Shown in pieces: positions 55,831 through 64,000 of a stretch of 64,000 nt of DNA. The stretch covers positions 166,490,178-166,554,177 of the forward strand of contig NC_064622.1 of the NCBI RefSeq assembly GCF_023898315.1. Direction: 5' to 3'. Position 1 is the stretch's first letter, and the number at the start of each line of letters is the position of its first letter. The position numbers and the translations under genes were made by a program. The stretch is from Schistocerca nitens. Its lineage: Eukaryota > Arthropoda > Insecta > Orthoptera > Acrididae. The notes under the pieces were generated by a model. It was not told the origin of the DNA, searched no databases, and worked only from the letters and a program-made list of their open reading frames with translations.

Positions 55831-56559
55831 GTAGGCCTAATAGATAAACCAGAGACTACAATACCACATACTTGCTTTGAACAGTAACATCACCACAAGC
55901 CCTAAAATACAACATAAACATATTCTAAAATAGCTACCGCAATGTCATAGTTGCTCATTCCAAAACAAAACAGAAAACCTAGAACTGTGCATGAAAGAAA
56001 TACAATCCTCCCCCTTCAAACCTACGAGAACTAAAATAAACTCCACACATAGTACTCAGAAAACATAACAATCCATCAAATTGCTGCCACGCCATTGAGC
56101 AAACCAATACAAAAACACTAAATTTAAAATACAAAACAGTAACTGAATTACTAATATAAAACTGAACAAAAAAAAAAAGAATGTACATGAAAACCCAAAC
56201 CCACTCACACACACGTACCCAACAACCCATGGCCCATGCATCTTGTCTGTAAGTTCTGTAAACTCTCAAAAATAGAAAACTACTCAGGACACTCGTACTG
56301 TCACCATGAGACTGCAGCACAGAAGAGCACGTTTTACGCCCTTCCAATAATAGATCTAACTCCCCCTCCCCTCCTCCCTCAAGACACCACAGTAGTGTTT
56401 AAAGAAATTTCGGGCTTGCAGTCGGTCATCAACTACACTCCACGATATTTTGACTGTGTAGCTTGCATGTTATTCTCTGGCGAGCTACTGAAGACTGACG
56501 AAGTCCTCCGTTCCACAATGTATAGTGGGCTGTGAGTGTTATGTGCATGCGACATAATC
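55831..56559. other. Unassigned intronic stretch
   Basis: A-rich on the plus strand. No coding signal; it may include old repeat material I could not name. Confidence 0.4.
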
Positions 56560-57223
56560 AAGTTGACAAACATACCACACTACCTGGTGGGAGCATTCTT
56601 GCTGATGAACCACAGAAGTTAGCTGACCTTAGCATTGCTGCTTGCTGTGGCCATTAGCACACTCTGTCATCTTTAATTTGAGCAAATTGTGGAGATGATA
56701 GAATTCCACACATTATCCAATTGGTAGCTGCATCACGGTTTATCAGATTTTCCACTTAGCGTATTTCCACAGTTTCTTTAATAATGGAATCCAAAAAGTA
56801 TGTTACTGTTGTCACAATTATTATTTTATCATACACCATTGAATGTCCAGTGGAGATGCAATGTTTGGCATTAGTAGACTTGCTAGGTTGCAAAAGGGAG
56901 TGCATCACTGAGGTTCGGCACAACATTGTTCCACAGTGCTTGTGGCCTGGCCTACAACAAATTTCCATAACTGATCCCAGCAAGGCAACAGTCTTAGATG
57001 GTGAGCAGAAAACACTTTCAACTGAAAGTTACAAAGCATTCTTGGTATTTTAAAAGAAATATTGCCAATAAGGGGAAGAAAAACTAGATATTTGGCCAGT
57101 GTGCTCTTCTCTTCATCCACATTTTCTCTGAACAGTGTATTGAAATGGGTAAGCTCTTCAGGCAAACAATCTGCATCTGAGACTGTTTGAGCTCTGTGTA
57201 CAAGCATTTCAAGTTCACTCATA

Positions 57224-60200
57224 CAGGGTGTCTACGACCCGGGAGATCCGGGAAAAACTCGGGAATTTTTTCATCTGGGAGAAAACCGGGAAAAACCCGG
57301 GAATTTTTTAGATGTCCGGGAATTTTTCATTGTTTTTGTTTTCAGTTTAATTTTTGTAATTTTGACTGGTAAGAACCAATACTCTAACAAAGGGTAGTAC
57401 TGTATCCCACTACTGCAGAATAATACTGCAGGAATAAAACATGAATGAGAGGAAAAACGAAAATGAAACGTAAATTGCAAAGGAATGCGCCATGTACAAC
57501 AACTAAACACTGTTCTCAGAAAAGCGTCTGCCAACTGCAAAATGTGTCAAAGGCTTTGGGAGGACTATGCAATGCTTCATAACAACAAATTGCCTCCAAT
57601 GAGCATGACGTCACAATCATTTTAGCAGTTACTAGCGGGAGCGTGCGCATGTGCAGTCGAGTAGTGCCATTTCCCGCTCCTGGCTACAGAAATGTGGCTT
57701 CGGCTGTGTAACCAGTCGCAGCACGCAGCTAGATGCTATCAGGAAAAATTTTACTGGCGTGTCCAAGCTGCCAGATTCATGTATGCGCAGTTGGCTCGAT
57801 CTAGGGGAGGGGATTCGTATTCTTGAGGAAAAAAACCTTGTTTCACAAAGCACCTAGCCTCCAGCGCACGTTGGTCTATCGATTATTCATATGGCTTTGA
57901 AACGCATCCCTGTCAGTTTTTGAACACATTCTAAGTTGATTTCTGAATAATTTGTGAATGCGTGCATAGTGCACATGTCGTCTGTAAGGGGAATCCTCGT
58001 CGCACCTAGAAATAAACTTTCCTGCAGACAAAAAGGGCTATACAAGATGAGCGAAGTAAAGCCGATTGGATGAATGCCAACCGCTGTCTGATTATGTGGT
58101 TGATTGGGTTTGCGAATGATGAGCGTTGTTATAATTACTTGCGAAATCCATAGATTCAGACTACCAGAGTGGAAATAAACGACTAACAGGAATAACAGGT
58201 AAGAAAGATTATCTATTATCTTCTCGATGTATCTAAGAAAATGAAATTCTGACAGAAAAGTTTTGGCCAGATCGCTATACTAGTAAGGGCCAGTTGTACA
58301 TTCCCCAGCTAGCAGCTGCTTTAACTTCTATTCTGGAAGTAACGTGGAAAATGCGTTGTACGAACATGTAACAACCACTAACCGGAGAATAATCGCGGAA
58401 CAGAGTTAGTAAAGTTATATGGCGAATAAGCTTTGACATTCACAGGAATAGTTACAGAATTAGTGATGACAAGACTGATAGAACGAGGAAGGAGAAGAAA
58501 CGGGGACATGACACAAATTATGGAAGAATATGACGATCCCAAATTTGTATAAAAATTTCGTACTATTACTTTTCGATCTCATGCTTGAGAAACTGGAGCG
58601 TATGAATGAAGTGTGAAACTGTTTCCCCAACATAAAGCTTTTTGCTTGTAGTAGGCCTAATAGGCATTTGATATTGGTACTTTGTGAATTATATTCTGTT
58701 GTGTTATAAAAATGACAATTTGTGCCAAAACAGTCTCGTTTATTTGTGTGTTACACTTGCTGCAGTATTAGAAAGGCCTATTTTGTTTTATCTAGCAGAC
58801 ATTGACAAAATAGACGTAATCGGATAGAGAAACCACACCAGTCTTGGGTCCTATTTGTATTAACAGCTTTTTCAGTGTTAGATAATGACATTTCGATTTC
58901 GATTTTTCATGTAGCAAAATTTTTGATGAGATAATAGAGTCTTTCGCAGAAAGGAAAGCCCGCCATGTACACCTGTTGCAAGGTTAGTGAGAAAAAAACT
59001 CTAGGTACTAAGGATTGAAGAAATGCGTACTGTCTTGCGTGTCTCTTGTCTTTGCTGGTTTTATGTATCCTGTATTTAGTTTTATGTCACACAAAAGCAG
59101 CAAGTTGTTAGCTAATAGGGAATAAAGAGTGCAAATTTTCTGAAGAGTTTTTGTTTACAAATAATCCCATCCAGTATTAACAGAGAGTTTAAAAAAATGG
59201 GGTGGGGCAGGTTGTCTAACCAGCCGACTGGAAGCCTCTACATCTACATCTAGCAGGAGAGGCACCATACGACATTTTACTTTCCACTGTTCTGAATACA
59301 GTTTGATGGCATCCATTACAAAATATACAGGTTTCAATTCCACAGAACGAAATACAGTGACGTGCGATAGAAGAATGCTGTGTGATTAGCCGAGCGGTCT
59401 AAGGCACTGTAGTTGGACTGTGCGGCTGGTCCCGGCGGAGGTTCGAGTCCTCCCTCGGGCATGGGTGTGTGTGTGTTTGTCCTTAGGATAATTTAGGTTA
59501 AGTAGTGTGTAAGCTTAGGAACTGATGATCTTAGCAGTTAAGTCCCATAAGATTTCACACACATTTTTGAATGCTGTGTGAAGAGGTGTGGCACTGCACT
59601 TTGGCACACTTAAGACCAAATAACATGTCTTACATTTCCTCGAACACAAATGTTTTATGCATCAGACTATTCAGAAAGATGTGCGCTACAAAATGAACAT
59701 ATTTTTGAAAATTCAATTTTTTTAGAAATTTTTCACTCCCTATCTCAAACGCTTACGGGAGGGCGGAGTATTGCTCCGGTTCGGAAATATCGTAGATCCG
59801 GGGCTAATGTGCAGAGCAGTCTTGAGTACAGTGGGGAAGTGGGTAGTCTCCATGTGACCTGTGTTTACATTTAGTGATTTTGCTGTTTCCTCTTCCTTTA
59901 CTGCTCTCACGTTAAATGAAAACAAAACGGATTTCTGTGGCCGGGAGCTATCAAGTGAATTAAAATACATTCAAATGATTACGGAAGGCAAAAATATGTT
60001 ATTAGTTTGAGATTTTATTTTATTTCCACCTTTCTGACGGCCAAGCATTAATCGCATTGTAGTACAATGAAGTAATTTTTGTCGGTTTGCTAAAGAAATT
60101 TCGTTTTATTAATCTTCTGCGCTGAGGCAGTCAATATATTTGAAACAAAGTGCAATTCCACACTATTGGCTAATTTCAACTATTCGCTGCATTTCAAGTG

Positions 60201-61181
60201 CACGTTTTCACTCCTAGCACGTATCGCATTATGCCATAATAAAGAAACAAACATGAGATAACACAGAACAGGTACTCCAAGAAAATTTACATCTGAAAAC
60301 CACATTGAAAAGCCTAATATCAGGTCAAGGCCTATTTCATTGGGAATTTGGACATATGAATGTTGACTTTAAATGTGTACATTTTAGTATGATTCACGAA
60401 ATTCCGATGCTCTCGGAATATCCTCTGATGTCTTGTTTCTTTTATGACAATGTAAGATCTTTTAATGTTTTACACGTACGAACATACGGGACTCCTAAGT
60501 CATCATAGCTATGCAAGCGCGGTGGCACCTCTTATCTGGTGCTCTCTGGCAGCTGCTCAAACGAAACTCTTTCTAACAGGTCGCGGGAAAATATTGCGAA
60601 TGGTGGTTTGAAAAGCGTTACTTTCAAAATAAATCTCCTTTAACGCAAGTTGAACTATGTGAGAGATTGTACGATGAATTTCTTAAATCACAGATCGTTT
60701 GACTCTCGTTTTGAAATCAACTGATGACAAGCCATTTAGAAGAATTTCGAGCCCAGAAGTTCAGACATTTATGTCGTTGTTAAAAAATTTACTGGCTTAT
60801 TTGTGTGATATATCTTAGTGTAACACGCACATAAAAGACCAACATTGTACGTGAAAGGTAGGCCTTGGAAAGTAATATGCGGTGTTTGGTGGGATTCGAA
60901 TTTATGCTTTTGTAATACGAAAATATGCAGTGTACATGTTGCTGCACATCAAAGATCTTTCCAAAACATGTTTTCTTCCCTGAGTTTCGTTTTATAAAGT
61001 GCCGGGAAATTCTACGCCCATGTATAAAACCATAAACATTCAAAGGATTGCTAAGTTATTCAGTTCCGAGAGAAAATATAATGTCAGTTAACAGGTAAAA
61101 AGTGCGTCTTCACCCGGGAGAATGTGTATTTTTAACCGGGAAATCCGGGAATTTTTTTTGCTTTTCTGCGTATAAACCCAG
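57224..61181. mobile_element. Unclassified 3.96 kb terminal-inverted-repeat element
   Basis: It is inserted in Penelope-like element E with a 5 bp duplication TCATA (57219-57223 and 61182-61186). The ends are CAGGGTGTCTACGAC and, in reverse complement, CTGGGTTTATACGCA, a short imperfect inverted repeat. Both subterminal regions hold several copies of a CCGGGAATTTTTT-like motif in the same orientation (57238-57330 and 61112-61160). No frame longer than about 90 codons is present and no transposase is recognisable, so this is a non-autonomous or gutted copy. It carries a tRNA SINE. I remember this sequence as common in Schistocerca but cannot name its superfamily. Confidence 0.7.
59386..59568 (+). 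repeat. tRNA-derived SINE with 13 bp target duplication
   Basis: The head TTAGCCGAGCGGTCTAAGGC with B box GGTTCGAGTCC and the end CCTCGGGCA resembles tRNA-Leu/Ser-type sequence. The body CTTAGGATAATTTAGGTTAA, then GATGATCTTAGCAGTTAAGT, is shared with the SINE at 13.3 kb. A perfect 13 bp duplication GAATGCTGTGTGA lies at 59373-59385 and 59569-59581. It is inserted in the 3.96 kb element and is therefore younger than it. Confidence 0.9.
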
Positions 61182-61391
61182 TCATAGTTTGCTTGTAAAT
61201 ACTAGTGGATGTGTGTGGGCTTACAAGAAACTGAATGCCCCATAGAACCGTCGTCATTCATCTGTCTTATCAAAATATCAGCCAACATTCTTCTGTCTTA
61301 TCAAAAGAGCCAAGGACAGCAGGCAATTATATTTCTCTAATTATTTAGTGAACTGGATGGTCTTATAAATGAAGTTGACATGATGGAAATA

Positions 61392-63668
61392 CACTATGTG
61401 ATCAAAAGTATCCAGACACCCCCAAAAACATACGTTTCTCATATTAGGTGCATTGTGCTGCCAGATACAAAGTCACGATCTCAGTAGTCATTAGACATCA
61501 TGAGAGAGCAGAATGGGGCACTCTGCGGAACTCACGGACTTTGAACGTGGTTAGGTGATTGGGTGTCACTTGTCATACGCCTGTAGGCAAGATTTCCACA
61601 CTCCTAAACATCCCTAGGTCCTCTGTTTCTGAAGTGATACAGAAGTGGAAACGTAAAGGGATACATCTACATCTACATTTATACTCCGCAAGCGGAGGGC
61701 ACTTTATGTGCCACTGTCATTACCTCCGTTTTCTGTTCCAGTCGCGTATGGTTCGCGGGAAGAACGACTGCCTGAAAGCCTCCGTGCGCGCTCAAATCTC
61801 TCTAATTTTACATTCGTGATCTCCTCGGGAGGTATAAGTAGGGGGAAGCAATATATTAGATACCTCATCTAGAAACGCACCCTCTCGGAACCTCGCGAGC
61901 AAGCTACACCGCGTTGCAGAGCGCCTCTCTTGCAGAGTCTGCCACTTGAGTTTGCTAAACATCTCCGTAACGCTATCACGGTTACCAAATAACCCTGTGA
62001 CGAAACGCGCCGCTCTTCTTTGGATCTTCTCTATCTCCTCCATCAACCCGATCTGGTACGGATCCCACACTGATGAGCAATACTCAAGTATAGGTCGAAC
62101 GAGTGTTTTGTAAGCCACCTCCTTTATTGATGGACTACATTTTCTAAGGACTTTCCCAATGAATCTCAACCTGGTACCCGCCTTACCAACAATTAATTTT
62201 ATATGATCATTCCACTTCAAATCATTCCGCACACATACTCCCAGATATTTTACAGAAGTAACTGCTACCAGTGTTTGTTCCGCTATCATATAATCATATA
62301 ATAAAGGATCCTTCTTTCTATGTATTCGCATTACATTACATTTGTCTATGTTAAGGGTCAGTTGCCACTCCCTGCACCAAGTGCCTATCCGCTGCAGATC
62401 TTCCTGCACTTCGCTACAATTTTCTAATGCTGCAACTTCTCTGTATACTACAGCATCATCTGCGAAAAGCCGCATGGAACTTCCGACACTATCTACTAGG
62501 TCATTTATATATATTGTGAAAAGCAATGGTCCCATAACACTCCCCTGTGGCATGCCAGAAGTTACTTTAACGTCTGTAGACGTCTCTCCATTGATAACAA
62601 CATGCTGTGTTCTGTGTGCTAAAAACTCTTCAATCCAGCCACACAGCTGGTCTGATATTCCGTAGGCTCTTACTTTGTTTATCAGGTGACAGTGCGGACC
62701 TGTATACATACAGCATAAAAGCATACAGGTTGACCTCATCTGCTGACTGACAGAGACTGCCGACACTTGAAGAGGTCCTAATGTGTAATAGGGCAGACAT
62801 CTGTCCAGACCATCACACAGGAATTCCAAACCACATCAGGATCCACTGCAAGTTCTATGACAGTTTGGTGGGCGGTAAGAAAACTTGGATCTCATGGTTG
62901 AGCGGCTGCTCATAAGCCACACATCACGCCGGTAAATGCCAAACGACGCCTCGCTTGGTGTAAGGAGCGTAAACATTGGATGATTGAACAATGGAAAAGC
63001 ATTGTGTGGAGTGACGAATAACTGTACACAAGTGGCAATCCAACGGCAGGATGTGGGTATGGCGAATGCCCAGTGAACGTCATCTGCCAGCGTGTTTAGT
63101 CTCAACAGTAAAATTTGGAGGCGGTGGTGTTATGGTGTGGTCCTGTTTTACGTGGAGGGGGCTTGCGCCCCTTGTTTGTTTTGTGTGGCACTGTCACAGC
63201 ACAGGCCAACATTGATATTTTAAGCACCTTCTTGCTTCCCACTGTTGAAGAAAAATTCGGGGATGGTGATTGCATCTTTCAACATGATCAAGCACTTTTT
63301 TCATAAAGCACAGCCTGTGGCAGAGTGGTTACACGATGATAACATCCCTGTAATGGACTGGCCTGCACAGAGTCCTGACCTAAATCCTATAGAAAACCTT
63401 TGGGATGTTTTGGAACGTCGGCTTCGTGCCAGTTGTCACCGGCCAACATTAATACCTCTACTCATTGCAGCACTCCATGAAGAATGGGCTGCCATTCCCC
63501 ATGAAATCTTCCAGCACCTGATTGAACATATGGCTGCGAGGGTGGAAGCTGTCATCATGGCTAAGGGTGGACCAACTCCGTATTGAATTCCAGCATTACA
63601 GATGGAGGACACCACGAACTTGTAAGTCATTTTCAGCCAGGTGTCCGGATACTTTTGATCACATAGTA
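61392..63668 (+). mobile_element. Tc1-like transposon carrying a LINE insertion
   Basis: The left end is CACTATGTGATCAAAAGTAT. The right end is its near-exact inverse, GGATACTTTTGATCACATAG. TA flanks lie at 61390-61391 and 63669-63670. Without the LINE it is about 1.24 kb. Transposase traces on the plus strand are ELTDFERG, SSVSEVIQKWKRKG, VWSDE directly followed by a TAA stop, FQHDQA (second Asp), and an intact C-terminal frame at 63310-63586 with MDWPAQSPDLNPIENLWDVL. Frameshifts lie near 61550 and 63305. It is inserted into Penelope-like element E. Confidence 0.88.
61667..62703 (-). mobile_element. 5'-truncated LINE (CR1/Jockey-like) inside the Tc1 element
   Basis: The target duplication ATACAT lies at 61661-61666 and 62704-62709. 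The tail at the left is a (TGTAGA)n-type repeat. On the minus strand a nearly clean frame of about 300 codons starts at the truncation point (CHLINKVRAYGISDQLCGWI). It runs through GMPQGSVMGPLLFTIYINDL and the catalytic FADDAVVYRE, then the thumb VKYLGVCVRNDLKWNDH and FIGKVLRKCSPSIKEVAYKT, to FVTGLFGNRDSVTEMF. One TGA at about 61793-61795 separates the last block ARTEAFRQSFFPRTIRDWN. It is among the youngest LINE copies here, judging by the single stop. Confidence 0.9.
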
Positions 63669-64000
63669 TATTCCATTAATTTATTTTCTCCACGAGCTCA
63701 CAGTATGAAAACTTTGTCTACATACCTCCAAAATGCAGTTGGTTTAAGGCCCACTGATTTAAACACCCTCTCCTCCCAAAGTCCTTCATAAAAAGGTTAG
63801 GCTCCACTGGAGACAAAGGGTTACCCATGGCAACACTGTCAGTCTGCTCAAAATATTCTTGATGAGCATAAAGTAGGTTTAGGAAAGAGTGTGTCAATGT
63901 ACAGCAGTGATGTCCACCTGATTCTTACCACTACCACAAAACCACAATATTGGCTGCTAATGGCAACAAGGGGCAGGACTTGGAGGTATCCAATGGTGAG

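Larger units (their letters stand above)
56560..64000 (-). mobile_element. Penelope-like element E, split by two DNA transposons
   Basis: Minus-strand pieces run right to left. The reverse transcriptase at 63671-64000 has EQTD-like then SVAMGNPLSPVEPNLFMKDF and runs off the window. The RT end at 61187-61389 reads LPFLDVLV-like then DDGSMGHSVSCKPTHIH. The connector is at 56905-57218 (LEMLVHRAQTVSDADCLPEE, then LVFLPLIGNISFKIPRML). The GIY-YIG part is at 56560-56900 (LLGSV, then AKHCISTGHSMVYDK). The pieces join logically across 57224-61181 and across 61392-63668. It belongs to a different family from elements A-D. Decayed, with many stops. Confidence 0.75.

Noticed and set aside
55979-56347. 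Minus-strand hydrophobic frame as a membrane protein
   Set aside because: Low-complexity Phe/Tyr/Val-rich translation of A-rich plus-strand sequence, no domain, no homologous context.
56560-57218. A host gene for a GIY-YIG nuclease
   Set aside because: The order of reverse transcriptase, connector and GIY-YIG traces, with many stops, is that of a Penelope-like element.
61792-62829. A 345-codon frame taken as a complete gene
   Set aside because: Its first ~40 codons are Tc1 sequence upstream of the LINE truncation point; only the downstream part is reverse transcriptase.
1-64000. CRISPR array, bacterial operon or LTR/capsid-bearing element
   Set aside because: No regularly spaced repeats with unique spacers, no operon structure, and no paired LTRs or capsid-type genes were seen; gene structure with spliceosomal introns is clearly animal.

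Overview
The window reads as nuclear DNA of a large-genome orthopteran insect, most likely an acridid grasshopper close to Schistocerca. This rests on the host genes (insect UNC119 and condensin II H2), on DNA dominated by transposable elements, and on repeats I recognise from memory of Schistocerca sequence: tRNA-derived SINEs, a 5S-rRNA-headed SINE, Penelope-like elements, I-clade LINEs and a foldback repeat. No database search was run. No real rRNA or tRNA gene, CRISPR array, LTR retroelement or capsid-bearing element was seen.

Layout. 0-21 kb: scattered elements in AT-rich DNA. These are a minus-strand tRNA SINE, a 1.4 kb Tc1 transposon, LINE fragments, a 5S-derived SINE, a nearly complete but broken LINE (8.5-11.3 kb), a tRNA SINE with a 12 bp target duplication, a mariner (13.9-15.2 kb), a Penelope-like fragment and a foldback element (16.3-17.3 kb). 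21.2-43.9 kb: three I-clade LINEs, all minus strand. Copies 1 and 2 abut head to tail. Copy 2 seems to have landed in the 5' end of copy 1, because the missing end of copy 1 and its flank reappear beyond copy 2. The same flank follows copy 3. Copy 3, together with an RTE-like LINE fragment, interrupts a Penelope-like element. A degenerate Tc1/mariner-type element lies at 33.3-34.7 kb. 44.5-45.7 kb: another mariner.

49.5-53.4 kb is the only host-gene island. On the minus strand are a small basic nuclear-type protein with AT-hook-like motifs (142 aa) and an uninterrupted 578-codon gene for the condensin II kleisin NCAPH2. Head to head with NCAPH2, on the plus strand, are the first three coding exons of UNC119. 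The next UNC119 exon is not visible, so everything from 53.3 kb to the right edge is probably intron.

54-64 kb: nested elements in that presumed intron. A LINE is split by a Penelope-like ends-only repeat with a target duplication. Further right, a Penelope-like element is split twice: by a 3.96 kb unclassified terminal-inverted-repeat element that carries a SINE, and by a Tc1 element that carries a 5'-truncated LINE.

No novel multi-gene system is evident. The best leads are the 3.96 kb unclassified element, the duplication and nested-insertion history of the I-clade LINE cluster, the 5S-headed SINE, the intronless NCAPH2 and its divergent pairing with UNC119, and four long G runs that all lie in decayed transposons.
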